61,741 nt of DNA from Prochlorococcus sp. AG-355-N18 (GTDB lineage: Bacteria; Cyanobacteriota; Cyanobacteriia; PCC-6307; Cyanobiaceae), in NCBI GenBank assembly GCA_003278535.1, contig QCEG01000008.1, forward strand, positions 1 through 61,741. The letters are read 5' to 3'. The notes beneath the pieces were generated by a model that searched no databases, was not told the DNA's origin, and saw only the letters and a list, made by a program, of their open reading frames with translations. The translations under genes and the position numbers were made by a program. Shown here one piece after another: positions 1-8,473 of this stretch. The stretch's first letter is position 1, and each line of letters opens with the position of its first letter.

Positions 1-217
1 ATCCATGAAATTTATTTTTAATATTATATTTTTTGCTTGTTAATTTCTGAGGAAACGCTTCTTTATCATTAAATGGTCTTGCAAAAATTGCATTTTCATT
101 TTGACCTTCACCAACAACATCAATCCAAAAAATGGTATCCCTAATAATAGTTAATTCCTTAAAAGATTTTTTTTTAGAATCAGTTTGCCTAACTTTTAGA
201 TTATCGTCATTACTCAT
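1..217 (-). CDS. N-terminal part of an S9-type (prolyl oligopeptidase-like) peptidase, partial
   Basis: The first 72 codons of a minus-strand gene run off the left edge of the window. The start is ATG at 215-217. After a short polar leader the protein reads FWIDVVGEGQNENAIFARPF, which resembles the opening WLE...EGG/R strand of the beta-propeller in cyanobacterial S9 peptidases. The catalytic domain lies outside the window, so the family call rests only on this propeller-like start and on my memory that such a gene sits divergently beside def in Prochlorococcus. About 75 bp of shared promoter region separate it from def. Confidence 0.5.
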   Translation of the reverse strand, partial: MSNDDNLKVRQTDSKKKSFKELTIIRDTIFWIDVVGEGQNENAIFARPFNDKEAFPQKLTSKKYNIKNKFHG

Positions 218-292
218 AAAAAAATTATAAATAACGTAAATTAAAGTGCTAGTATTTTTATAGCTAAACTCTTAATTAAAAACTTTTTTAAC

Positions 293-898
293 GTGGCAAA
301 CCATTTTTCACAACTTGCAAAAAAGTCAAGAACAAATGGGAGCTCGGCAACAATTGCAAAAGAACAAACAGGTAAGCCATCTCTAGACATTTATAAACTT
401 GGTGATGATGTATTAAGACAAAATTCCAAGAGAATAACTAAGGTTGATGAATCGATTAGAAAACTTGCTAGAGAAATGCTTCAAAGCATGTATGCAGCTA
501 AAGGAATTGGACTTGCCGCACCTCAAATTGGTTTCAACAAAGAGCTTCTAGTGATAGATGTAAATTTTGAAGATTCAGCAGCAGAACCTCTAATATTAAT
601 CAATCCAGAAATTACAGACTTTGGAACAACCCTTAATTCATACGAAGAAGGATGCTTGAGTATACCTGGCGTCTATTTGAATGTAGTAAGACCATCCACT
701 ATCAAATTAAAATTTAGAGATGAAATGGGGAGACCACGTAAAATGAAAGCAGATGGACTTCTGGCGAGGTGTATTCAACACGAAATGGATCACTTAAACG
801 GAATATTATTTGTTGATAGAGTTACATCAAAAGATGATTTGAAAAAAGAACTTATAAAGGAAGGGTTTAACGAAAAAGATGTGATTTCTATTAATTAA
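293..898 (+). CDS. def: Peptide deformylase
   Basis: Removes the formyl group from the initiator methionine of nascent proteins in the cytoplasm. All three family motifs are present: GIGLAAPQIG (residues 71-80), EGCLSIPG (119-126, with metal ligand Cys121) and QHEMDH (162-167, with two His ligands and the catalytic Glu). At 201 aa it has an extra polar N-terminal stretch of about 30 residues before the domain, as in other Prochlorococcus deformylases. The start is GTG at 293. The HIT-family gene follows after 4 bp, so the two are probably cotranscribed. Confidence 0.96.
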   Translation: MANHFSQLAKKSRTNGSSATIAKEQTGKPSLDIYKLGDDVLRQNSKRITKVDESIRKLAREMLQSMYAAKGIGLAAPQIGFNKELLVIDVNFEDSAAEPLILINPEITDFGTTLNSYEEGCLSIPGVYLNVVRPSTIKLKFRDEMGRPRKMKADGLLARCIQHEMDHLNGILFVDRVTSKDDLKKELIKEGFNEKDVISIN

Positions 899-902
899 TC
901 TA

Positions 903-1244
903 ATGACTGAAACTACAATATTTCAAAAAATAATTAATGAAGAAATACCCTGCGAGAAGCTTTATGAAGATGAGTTTTGTATTGCGTTTAATGATATCCA
1001 AGCGCAAGCACCAGTACATTTTTTAGTGATTCCAAAAAAGCCAATCATTAGTTTATTAAATTGTATTGAAGAAGATGCAAAATTATTAGGGCATTTACTT
1101 TTTATTGGTAGCAAAATAGCTAAATCAAAAAATTTAACTAATTGGAGAACAGTTATTAATACTGGAGAAGAATCGGGACAAACAGTTTTTCATTTACATA
1201 TTCATTTTTTATCTGGAAGAAAAATGAATTGGCCCCCAGGGTAA
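903..1244 (+). CDS. HIT (histidine triad) family nucleotide-binding protein
   Basis: Small Hint/PKCI-like protein of 113 aa. The histidine triad HLHIHFL sits at residues 97-103, and the family's N-terminal region (IFQKIINEEIPCEKLYED) and ILF/PxxPI strand (HFLVIPKKPI) are present. Members hydrolyse nucleoside phosphoramidates such as aminoacyl-adenylates; the physiological substrate here cannot be told. The ATG start lies 4 bp after def, which suggests one transcript. Confidence 0.93.
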   Translation: MTETTIFQKIINEEIPCEKLYEDEFCIAFNDIQAQAPVHFLVIPKKPIISLLNCIEEDAKLLGHLLFIGSKIAKSKNLTNWRTVINTGEESGQTVFHLHIHFLSGRKMNWPPG

Positions 1245-1290
1245 AACTCTCGAAAGAAATTTTTATGAGTTATAAATAAGTAAAAACAAA

Positions 1291-1569
1291 ATGAATACAC
1301 CAGATTCCTTAGATACAGAATCCAAAAATTTATTCAACTTATTATCAAAAAATTGGGAAGAACTAGACGACTCACTCAAAACTAAGTTAATTAAAATTTG
1401 GAGAGTTTTAACTTATAAATGGCAATTACAAATTTTATTTAATCTACCTTTTCTTTTATGGTGGGTATTAGATAAATCTTTTCCAAAAGTTCATAAATTT
1501 GATACAACAATCTTGAATTACTTAAATTTACCTGACTGGGCACTTTCATTTATTGGATTTGGTCAATAG
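1291..1569 (+). CDS. Small conserved membrane protein of unknown function
   Basis: A 92-aa protein with an acidic N-terminal half (residues 1-30), a basic and aromatic linker, and one hydrophobic segment at about residues 47-60 (ILFNLPFLLWWVL). I do not recognise the family. It lies 46 bp after the HIT gene and 39 bp before the ABC transporter on the same strand, so it may be part of that transcript. Base use matches its neighbours. Confidence 0.7.
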   Translation: MNTPDSLDTESKNLFNLLSKNWEELDDSLKTKLIKIWRVLTYKWQLQILFNLPFLLWWVLDKSFPKVHKFDTTILNYLNLPDWALSFIGFGQ

Positions 1570-1608
1570 ACTGCTAAAAGTTATAATTTACCCTATAAAA
1601 CTTGTCGA

Positions 1609-3594
1609 GTGATGAATAAAGCAGTTAATAATAAATCCAAAATACTTTACCAATTACAAAAATTAAGGAAATTATCCCAACCGTTTTTTCTTCCCATAGA
1701 TCAATGCAATGGATTTCAATTCATATGGCTTTTAATTTCTCTTTTATTCTGTGTCGGCGGACTAGTACTTGTTGGTCTTACAGGAATAATTAGTTTTTTT
1801 GAAAGCTTTCAACCAATTTTTCTTGAAAAATATTTTGGAGGTGTAGTAAGTACTGTCAATTCAATATGGGCTGGTAGCTGGGGATTGCTTTTCTCTGCCT
1901 TATTTTTAATTGGATCAGGTAGCTTTTTTAGCTTAAGACGTCAATTGAAAAACCGTAGATGGTTACATTGGTTATTCCTTGCGATAATTGTATTAATGCT
2001 TTTAGCTGTAAACGGAATAAACGCAGGTATCGGATTCATTGCAAGAGATTTAACAAATGCTTTGGTAGAAAAACAAGAAGATGGGTTTTATCGGATATTA
2101 GGAATTTACGCTTGTTGTTTTGCTGTGGCTCTACCAATACGTGTTTCCCAAATATTTTTTACATATAAGTTAGGAATAATTTGGAGAGAATGGCTTTCAA
2201 AAAGTTTAGTCAAAGATTATATGACTAATAAAGCTTATTACCAATTAAATCCTAATGATGAAGAACAAACAGATGTAGATAATCCTGATCAAAGAATCAC
2301 AGATGATACCCGAGCTTTTACCGGGCAAAGTCTCTCTTTCACATTAGGTATTTTTGATGCCCTACTAACATTTTCACTTAATATTCTTATTTTATGGAGT
2401 ATTAGTACAACACTTACTTTTTCTTTATTTGGTTACGCTGCATTTGCAACTTCTATCCTTTTAATTGCTGGAAAAAATCTTGTAAAGATTGACTTTGATC
2501 AACTCAGATATGAAGCAGATTTTCGATACGGCTTAGTACATATTCGAGATAATGCAGAATCAATAGCCTTTTACTCTGGGGAAAATCCTGAGAGAAGTGA
2601 AACCGAAAGACGCTTAGGAGAAGTGGTGAGAAACTTTAATTTACTGATTATATGGAGAGTAATAATAGACGTCATGAGAAGATCCATTAATTATGCTGGA
2701 AATTTCTTTCCATATTTAATAATGGCAATCCCTTACTTTAAAGGTGATATTGATTATGGACGCTTTATTCAGGCAAGCTTTGCATTTGGAATGGTTGAAG
2801 GTTCGTTATTTTTCATTGTTAATCAAATCGAAGAACTTGCAAAATTTACTGCTGGCATTGGCAGATTAGAAGGATTCCAATCAAAAGTTGAATCCATTAG
2901 TCAAAACAACCCAACAAGCAATCAAAACGTTATTTCAGATTACCCCTCAATTCTTATTAATAATGCTGACCTTTGCCCACCAGGATCAAATAAAACAATC
3001 ATTAAAAATTTAAATTTAAGCATCGACAATAATCAATCACTTTTAGTTGTAGGACCATCTGGATGCGGGAAAACATCTTTACTCAGAATGATTAGTGGTT
3101 TATGGGAACCCGATCAGGGAGTAATTAAAAAACCAAAAATTGGGGATTTATTATTCATACCTCAAAAACCATACATGTTACTTGGTTCTTTAAGAGAACA
3201 ATTATGTTATCCCACAGAAGTTAAGAAATTTAGTGATGAACATCTTACTTCTGTACTACATGAAGTAAATTTAAAAACCTTAGTGGATCGGTATCCTAAT
3301 CTTGATATCAAACAAGATTGGCCACGAATTCTTTCCCTAGGCGAGCAACAAAGATTGGCTTTTGCAAGACTCTTACTAAATTCTCCAAGATTTGCAGTAC
3401 TTGATGAAGCAACAAGTGCTTTAGATATTAACACCGAAAAAAAACTATATAGTTTACTAAAGGAACGAGAACTTTCTCTAATTAGTGTTGGACATAGACC
3501 TAGCTTAAAAGATTTCCACGAAAATATTTTAGAATTATATGGACAAGGAGACTGGAAATTATTGACTTCTGATAAGTATAATTTTAAGGATTAA
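1609..3594 (+). CDS. ABC transporter, fused permease/ATPase of the SbmA/YddA (ABCD-like) type
   Basis: A 661-aa half-transporter. Residues 1 to about 420 form the membrane domain with several hydrophobic helices, typical of the SbmA/BacA-YddA group. The C-terminal ATPase shows Walker A (GPSGCGKTS, near 481-489), a signature LSLGEQQR near 575-582, and Walker B plus D-loop (VLDEATSALD) near 596-605. It would act in the membrane as a homodimer. Related proteins move peptides, vitamin B12 or acyl-CoAs; the substrate here is unknown. The start could be GTG at 1609 or ATG at 1612. A high-light-inducible protein gene follows after 8 bp. Confidence 0.9.
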   Translation: MMNKAVNNKSKILYQLQKLRKLSQPFFLPIDQCNGFQFIWLLISLLFCVGGLVLVGLTGIISFFESFQPIFLEKYFGGVVSTVNSIWAGSWGLLFSALFLIGSGSFFSLRRQLKNRRWLHWLFLAIIVLMLLAVNGINAGIGFIARDLTNALVEKQEDGFYRILGIYACCFAVALPIRVSQIFFTYKLGIIWREWLSKSLVKDYMTNKAYYQLNPNDEEQTDVDNPDQRITDDTRAFTGQSLSFTLGIFDALLTFSLNILILWSISTTLTFSLFGYAAFATSILLIAGKNLVKIDFDQLRYEADFRYGLVHIRDNAESIAFYSGENPERSETERRLGEVVRNFNLLIIWRVIIDVMRRSINYAGNFFPYLIMAIPYFKGDIDYGRFIQASFAFGMVEGSLFFIVNQIEELAKFTAGIGRLEGFQSKVESISQNNPTSNQNVISDYPSILINNADLCPPGSNKTIIKNLNLSIDNNQSLLVVGPSGCGKTSLLRMISGLWEPDQGVIKKPKIGDLLFIPQKPYMLLGSLREQLCYPTEVKKFSDEHLTSVLHEVNLKTLVDRYPNLDIKQDWPRILSLGEQQRLAFARLLLNSPRFAVLDEATSALDINTEKKLYSLLKERELSLISVGHRPSLKDFHENILELYGQGDWKLLTSDKYNFKD

Positions 3595-3602
3595 CAAAAA
3601 AA

Positions 3603-3878
3603 ATGAATTCTAAAGAAGAACAAACTAACTCAGAAGTCACTAATTTAGAGAATGAGAGTTTTATAGAAGAGCAAAAAGATCCGAATAAGATCAATGAACA
3701 AATTGAAAACAATAAATTAGATGAAAAATCTATAGAAATTAAAGATGAATATAAATTTGGATGGAGTAGTTATTCTGAAATAACTAATGGAAGATTTGCG
3801 ATGATTGGCTTCCTTGCAATAATATTGATTGAGGTATTTAGTAAACAATCGTTTTTAAAATGGGCAGGAATCTTATAA
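3603..3878 (+). CDS. hli: High-light-inducible (chlorophyll a/b-binding-like) protein with long acidic N-terminus
   Basis: A 91-aa Hlip. The single membrane helix carries the chlorophyll-binding signature ExxNGRFAMIGF (Glu59, Asn62, residues 59-70). Hlips bind chlorophyll and carotenoid at photosystems under excess light and help with quenching and pigment recycling. The first 50 residues are a very acidic, Asn/Glu/Lys-rich extension that is not part of the standard 35-40 aa domain. It starts 8 bp after the ABC transporter stop and its stop directly abuts the end of the convergent ycf66 gene. Confidence 0.93.
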   Translation: MNSKEEQTNSEVTNLENESFIEEQKDPNKINEQIENNKLDEKSIEIKDEYKFGWSSYSEITNGRFAMIGFLAIILIEVFSKQSFLKWAGIL

Positions 3879-4808
3879 TTAATCATCAAATCTAGAACTA
3901 TTATCTCTTGGTTTCTTCTTATTTGTTCCGACGTTATATTTACTATTTTGATTTTTTAAACTTGATCTAGCTGAAGAGCTCACTCTACGAGTCTCACGTG
4001 GTTTTTTGACTTGATTAGCATCTTTAAATGAAGCATCTTCTACTTGAGCTGTTGAAGTTTGCGGTCTAATAGAGGATCTAGTAGGTTTCTTTCTTAATGG
4101 AGAAGAATCACTAGGAGCAGACATGTTATCTTGTCTAGAAACTGTACGATTCATTCTGGGTCTAGACCCTGTTTTAACTTCATCGCGAGATAAATTTCTT
4201 CTCTCACCAAAGTTATTTGTTTCTGGTTGTTTACTATTTCTATCTTCAGAAGTCTGTCTTCTCCTTCTTATAGGTTGGTCATTTTCAAACTGACTTATTT
4301 CCCTTGTAGATGGCCTACTTCTACTTGCTGCAGCTGAGGGTATAGCTCTTGAAACATTCCTCCTACGAGATCGCCCCTCCATATAGTCTTCTTCAAATTC
4401 ATCTTCTTGAGGTTTAAATCTTCTGGATGGTCTTTCAGATTCTTCAAACCTATCATAATCGTCATTAAATCGGCTTCTAGAATTTCTGGGGCCATCAGAA
4501 ATAGGATCATCATCAAAATAAGATGATCTTCTAGCTTGATCAGTAGCAACTCCCCTCAATCTCACACTTTCATATGCGAAAAAAACTGTGGTTCCTGCTA
4601 ATAAAAATTGACCAAACTGAAGGATAGGATCTAACCTCCAGCCTTGAAAAAATAATATTCCTCCACACAAAAGTCCAATTGCTGCGAAGAAAACATCATA
4701 ATCCCTTGCTAAGGCAGGCTTAAAGGACCTCAGAAAATAAAGCCCTCCTCCACATACCGCGAGAACTATACCAACAATACTGGCCCAATTGAGACTAGCA
4801 TTGACCAC
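3879..4808 (-). CDS. ycf66: Ycf66-like membrane protein
   Basis: A 309-aa protein. The N-terminal 100 residues hold three or four hydrophobic helices in the pattern of the plastid/cyanobacterial Ycf66 family (VNASLNWASIVGIVLAV, then a segment ending FFAYESVRLRG). Residues 105-309 are a highly polar Arg/Ser/Asp/Asn-rich tail that looks disordered. The function of Ycf66 is unknown; it is associated with thylakoid membranes in photosynthetic organisms. The start is GTG at 4808. psbX lies 79 bp upstream on the same strand. Confidence 0.85.
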   Translation of the reverse strand: MVNASLNWASIVGIVLAVCGGGLYFLRSFKPALARDYDVFFAAIGLLCGGILFFQGWRLDPILQFGQFLLAGTTVFFAYESVRLRGVATDQARRSSYFDDDPISDGPRNSRSRFNDDYDRFEESERPSRRFKPQEDEFEEDYMEGRSRRRNVSRAIPSAAASRSRPSTREISQFENDQPIRRRRQTSEDRNSKQPETNNFGERRNLSRDEVKTGSRPRMNRTVSRQDNMSAPSDSSPLRKKPTRSSIRPQTSTAQVEDASFKDANQVKKPRETRRVSSSARSSLKNQNSKYNVGTNKKKPRDNSSRFDD

Positions 4809-4887
4809 ATTCTTACTCCAAAAATTTATGTTTTAAAGGGTTACTTATATCCCTATATATATAGTGTACTTAAAACTTCTACAAAAA

Positions 4888-5073
4888 CTAGCGTCTTCCA
4901 GTAGAAGTACGATCGAGGGAATCTTTCTGGCTGACAAAAATCAAAAATGCAGTGGCTGGAATAACGATAAGTAAGGCAGCGGCAATAAAACTACCTATCA
5001 TTCCAACTGCGGAATTATTTGCAACTTGCGCAGAAAAATCTGCGGCTAGTAATAAATTTGAGATTTGAAACAC
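4888..5073 (-). CDS. psbX: Photosystem II protein PsbX
   Basis: A 61-aa single-span subunit of photosystem II. A short lumenal N-terminus is followed by one membrane helix (about residues 25-47) and a basic, polar C-terminus ([14 protein letters not shown]). PsbX sits beside cytochrome b559 and affects quinone turnover. The start is GTG. The association with ycf66 and hli on the neighbouring DNA suggests a small photosynthesis cluster. Confidence 0.88.
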   Translation of the reverse strand: MFQISNLLLAADFSAQVANNSAVGMIGSFIAAALLIVIPATAFLIFVSQKDSLDRTSTGRR

Positions 5074-5154
5074 TTTTTAGATATTAAATTCTCAATTTAT
5101 AATACGAATTAAATACGTTTCAATGGGTTATTTATTAAGATGAATTAAATAATT

Positions 5155-5469
5155 GTGATTTCCTTGCTTGTAAACTCTCTTCAAATTTTAGATATTAGTT
5201 TAGGAATTTCTCTTTCATATCTAACTATAGTTTTTCTAATAAGATTAATACTTACTTGGTATCCAAAAATTGATTTAAGTAAAGGTTTATGGTTATTAAT
5301 TTCAATACCATCAAGCTCTATTCTTAATTTAACAAGAAAACTAATTCCTCCTATTGGAGGTGTTGATGTTGGACCCGTAATTTGGATCGGAGTTATAAGC
5401 TTTTTAAGAGAAATTTTAGTAGGTCAGCAAGGGCTTATAAAACTTGCAATGCATACGCATATTTCATAG
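5155..5469 (+). CDS. YggT (Ycf19) family membrane protein
   Basis: A 104-aa protein with two hydrophobic regions and the YggT signature, including RLILTWYPKI in the first half and LTRKLIPPIGGVDVGPVIW in the second. Family members are implicated in thylakoid and division-plane membrane organisation, or in turgor in other bacteria. The start is GTG at 5155. It is divergent from psbX (81 bp) and convergent with accC (18 bp). Confidence 0.88.
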   Translation: MISLLVNSLQILDISLGISLSYLTIVFLIRLILTWYPKIDLSKGLWLLISIPSSSILNLTRKLIPPIGGVDVGPVIWIGVISFLREILVGQQGLIKLAMHTHIS

Positions 5470-5487
5470 AAATCATTTAATTATTTC

Positions 5488-6837
5488 TCAGTAATTTGTC
5501 AATAATTCTTCTTCTACATATTTAGTATGTATTTTACCCTGCTTAAATTTAGATTTATTCAGTAAGGTTAGATGAAAGTTAATTGTAGTAGGAATACCAG
5601 TTACTGCACATTCATTTAAAGCCCTATTCATACGTTTAATTGCAGTATTACGATCTTTTCCCCAGACTATTAATTTACCAATTAATGAGTCATAGAAAGG
5701 AGGTATTTCATAGCCTGTATAAACATGACTATCCACCCTTACACCAGGGCCTCCAGGAGGAAGCCACCCAGTTATTTTTCCAGGTGATGGTCGGAAATTG
5801 TGAGAAGGATCTTCAGCATTGATTCTACATTCAATAGCATGACCATTTAAATGGATATCATCCTGATTAAATTCCAAATTTGCTCCGCTTGCAATTTTAA
5901 TTTGCTCAGCTATTAAATCAACTCCCGTAACCATTTCAGTAACAGGATGTTCAACTTGAATCCTAGTATTCATTTCCATAAAATAAAAATTATCATCAGC
6001 ATCAACTAAAAATTCAACTGTTCCCGCTCCTTCGTAGCCGATACTTTTTGCAGCAGCAATAGCTGCGTTCCCCATTTTTTTTCTTAGCTCAGTGTTAATT
6101 GCAGGACTAGGAGACTCCTCTAGCAACTTCTGATGTCTTCTTTGAACTGAACAATCTCGCTCTCCTAAATGAACAACATTACCAGACCTGTCGGCCAAAA
6201 TTTGAATTTCTACATGTCTTGGCTTCTTTATAAATTTCTCCATATATAAACCATCATTACCAAAAGCTGCTTCTGCTTCGCCTTGAGCTGCTTTAAACAT
6301 TTTTTCGAGATTATCAGAGTTTTCAACCAACCTCATACCTCTTCCACCTCCTCCAGCAGTCGCTTTAATAATTACCGGATAGCCAATATCATCTGCCAAC
6401 TTATAAGCCTCATCAACATTTGATAACAAACCTTTACTACCAGGTACTGTTGGAACTCCAACTGCTTCCATAGTTTCTTTAGCTGTAGATTTATCTCCCA
6501 TAGATCTAATAGCTTTAGGAGATGGGCCAATAAAAACTATGCCGTGATCGTTACACATCTCAGCAAATTTATCATTTTCCGCAAGAAATCCATAACCAGG
6601 ATGAATAGCATCAACTCCTCTCGATGTAGCAGCAGCAAGTATATTTGGAATATTTAAATAACTCTTATTACTTAATGAATCTCCAACGCAAACCGCCTCA
6701 TCAGCAAGCTGAACATGCAATGCTTTTTTATCTACAGTGCTAAAAACTGCAACGGTTGCAATACCTAGTTCTCTACAACTTCTGACAATTCGTAAAGCTA
6801 TTTCTCCACGATTAGCAATTAAAACTTTTTCAACCAT
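5488..6837 (-). CDS. accC: Acetyl-CoA carboxylase, biotin carboxylase subunit
   Basis: Carboxylates the biotin of BCCP using ATP and bicarbonate, the first half-reaction of malonyl-CoA synthesis for fatty acids. The 449-aa length is standard. Visible are the N-terminal Rossmann part ([14 protein letters not shown]), the ATP-grasp glycine loop [11 protein letters not shown] at about 158-168, and the catalytic segment [17 protein letters not shown] around 285-301. accB lies about 44 kb away in this window, so the common bacterial accB-accC pair is split. The start is ATG. Confidence 0.97.
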   Translation of the reverse strand: MVEKVLIANRGEIALRIVRSCRELGIATVAVFSTVDKKALHVQLADEAVCVGDSLSNKSYLNIPNILAAATSRGVDAIHPGYGFLAENDKFAEMCNDHGIVFIGPSPKAIRSMGDKSTAKETMEAVGVPTVPGSKGLLSNVDEAYKLADDIGYPVIIKATAGGGGRGMRLVENSDNLEKMFKAAQGEAEAAFGNDGLYMEKFIKKPRHVEIQILADRSGNVVHLGERDCSVQRRHQKLLEESPSPAINTELRKKMGNAAIAAAKSIGYEGAGTVEFLVDADDNFYFMEMNTRIQVEHPVTEMVTGVDLIAEQIKIASGANLEFNQDDIHLNGHAIECRINAEDPSHNFRPSPGKITGWLPPGGPGVRVDSHVYTGYEIPPFYDSLIGKLIVWGKDRNTAIKRMNRALNECAVTGIPTTINFHLTLLNKSKFKQGKIHTKYVEEELLTNY

Positions 6838-7049
6838 TATGAAAATAAAATTGAAGAAATGAAATGACTTAAAATAAAAAATTTTTTGCCAAAGTATTCA
6901 ACAAAATTTTTTAGTGATTAGAGGACATTTTTTACAATACAACCTAAAACGTTATATATGTATAAATATTTGTTTTATGCAATAGAAAAATTATTCATCA
7001 TATTCAAAAAAACTCTTTTCGAACTAAATGCTTATTTCAGCCAATAATG

Positions 7050-7055
7050 TATGAT
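7050..7055 (+). promoter_or_regulatory. Candidate -10 box for tRNA-Leu
   Basis: TATGAT lies 43 bp before the tRNA 5' end in a 260-bp gap with no gene between accC and the tRNA. No clear -35 box is seen, which is common in Prochlorococcus. I see nothing else in the gap. Confidence 0.3.
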
Positions 7056-7097
7056 ATTTTTAAGGTTTAGGCATCCCCCGGTTACTGAAAACCCTTT

Positions 7098-7179
7098 GCG
7101 GACGTGGCGGAATTGGTAGACGCGCACGTCTAAGGAGCGTGTGGCTTCGGCCTTGCGAGTTCAAGTCTCGCCGTCCGCA
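7098..7179 (+). tRNA. trnL: tRNA-Leu, anticodon AAG as read
   Basis: The 82 nt fold into a class II cloverleaf: acceptor GCGGACG/CGTCCGC, D-stem GCG/CGC with GGTAGA in the loop, anticodon stem CACGT/GCGTG, loop CTAAGGA, a long variable arm (TGGCTTCGGCCTT) and T-arm GCGAG/CTCGC with loop TTCAAGT. The discriminator is A and CCA is not encoded. The long variable arm, A discriminator and D-loop are leucine features. The loop places AAG at positions 34-36, decoding CUU. An adenosine at position 34 is uncommon in bacteria. Confidence 0.95.
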
Positions 7180-7204
7180 TTTAATGTATTCTTGTTTAAC
7201 TGCA

Positions 7205-8470
7205 ATGAAAAAAAAATCAGTTGCAGTAGTTATAATTTCCAATGGTCCTGGTGAATTAGCTACATGGGTAAATCCTGTAGTAAGTGAACTTAACAAAATA
7301 AAGAAATCACTGTGTGATGACAATAAACACGATTTCACTCTTAGGCTAGTCCTTGTTCCTTGCCCAAATGCCACTGGTAAAGAATTTTTAGTTGCAAATT
7401 CGTGGAATAAATTCGAATTAATTACAAAATCCAAAAGTTTTTGGGAATTATTAATAAATCCACATTCTTTTGCTAATTGGCCCAAAAAAGGGGTGGTTGT
7501 TTTCCTTGGTGGGGATCAATTTTGGAGCATTTTATTAGCTAAAAGATTAGGTTATTTAAATATCACATATGCTGAATGGGTTTCGCGATGGCCTAAATGG
7601 ACCGACAAAATTGCTGCCATGAATTTAAAAGTAAAAGAGTTAATACCTAAAAAATATAAATATAAATGTAAAGTCATTGGCGATTTGATGGCAGATATTA
7701 AACTTAATAGCGAAATATCATTAAGTAATAAAGCAAAACACTACATTGCGTTGTTGCCTGGTTCAAAGAAAGCAAAGCTTTCTGTTGGAATTCCTTTCTT
7801 TTTAGAAGTTGCAGATCATATCGCTGAAGAAAATCAAAATGTAAATTTTATAATTCCTATTGCACCAACTACTGATAAAAGTGAATATTTATTTTTTCAA
7901 AGCAACAAAAATCCAATTGCTAAATATTACTCATCAAAAATCAAAATAATTAAGAACTTCAAATCCTCTAATTTTGATTATGTAATTGAAACATCAAAAA
8001 ATACAAAGATTTTTCTAATTAAAAAACATCCTTGCTATGAAATATTGAAAGAATGTGATCTTGCAATTACAACCGTAGGAGCAAATACTGCAGAATTAGC
8101 AGCAATTAGTCTTCCAATGTTAGTTGTTCTGCCAACTCAACATCTAAATTTGATGAATGCATGGGATGGAATTTTTGGAGTAATTGGAAAAATTGCATTC
8201 ATAAATAGATTCTTAACTTTTTTAATTAAAAATTTTTACTTTAAAAAAAAGAAGTTTTTTGCTTGGCCAAATATTAAAGCTAAAAGAATGATTGTTCCTG
8301 AAAGGATAGGTAATATTTCCCCAATAAAAATTGCAAGAGAAGTATTGTATCTTATTAAAAATAGAGATCAATTAAAAAGTATTAGGGATAATCTACTCAA
8401 AGAAAGAGGCGATAAAGGTGCTGCAAAAAAACTTGCTTCTATAATTGTTAATTCCATAAAAAGACTTTAA
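7205..8470 (+). CDS. LpxB-like (lipid-A-disaccharide synthase-related) protein
   Basis: A 421-aa protein starting MKKKSVAVVIISNGPGELATW. The SNGPGE motif, a central LLPGSKKAK stretch and a C-terminal segment AITTVGANTAELAA match the GT-B fold of the cyanobacterial lipid-A-disaccharide-synthase-related family. Prochlorococcus has an unusual lipid A, so the acceptor is uncertain. The reading frame is open back into the tRNA. I prefer ATG 7205; ATG 7184 is possible and would start only 4 bp after the tRNA. It probably shares the tRNA transcript. Confidence 0.75.
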   Translation: MKKKSVAVVIISNGPGELATWVNPVVSELNKIKKSLCDDNKHDFTLRLVLVPCPNATGKEFLVANSWNKFELITKSKSFWELLINPHSFANWPKKGVVVFLGGDQFWSILLAKRLGYLNITYAEWVSRWPKWTDKIAAMNLKVKELIPKKYKYKCKVIGDLMADIKLNSEISLSNKAKHYIALLPGSKKAKLSVGIPFFLEVADHIAEENQNVNFIIPIAPTTDKSEYLFFQSNKNPIAKYYSSKIKIIKNFKSSNFDYVIETSKNTKIFLIKKHPCYEILKECDLAITTVGANTAELAAISLPMLVVLPTQHLNLMNAWDGIFGVIGKIAFINRFLTFLIKNFYFKKKKFFAWPNIKAKRMIVPERIGNISPIKIAREVLYLIKNRDQLKSIRDNLLKERGDKGAAKKLASIIVNSIKRL

Positions 8471-8473
8471 CAA

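Noticed and set aside
7060..7485. Minus-strand open frame of 141 codons through the tRNA-Leu region
   Set aside because: It is the reverse complement of the tRNA and of the LpxB-like gene; such frames are a common false call at tRNA loci.
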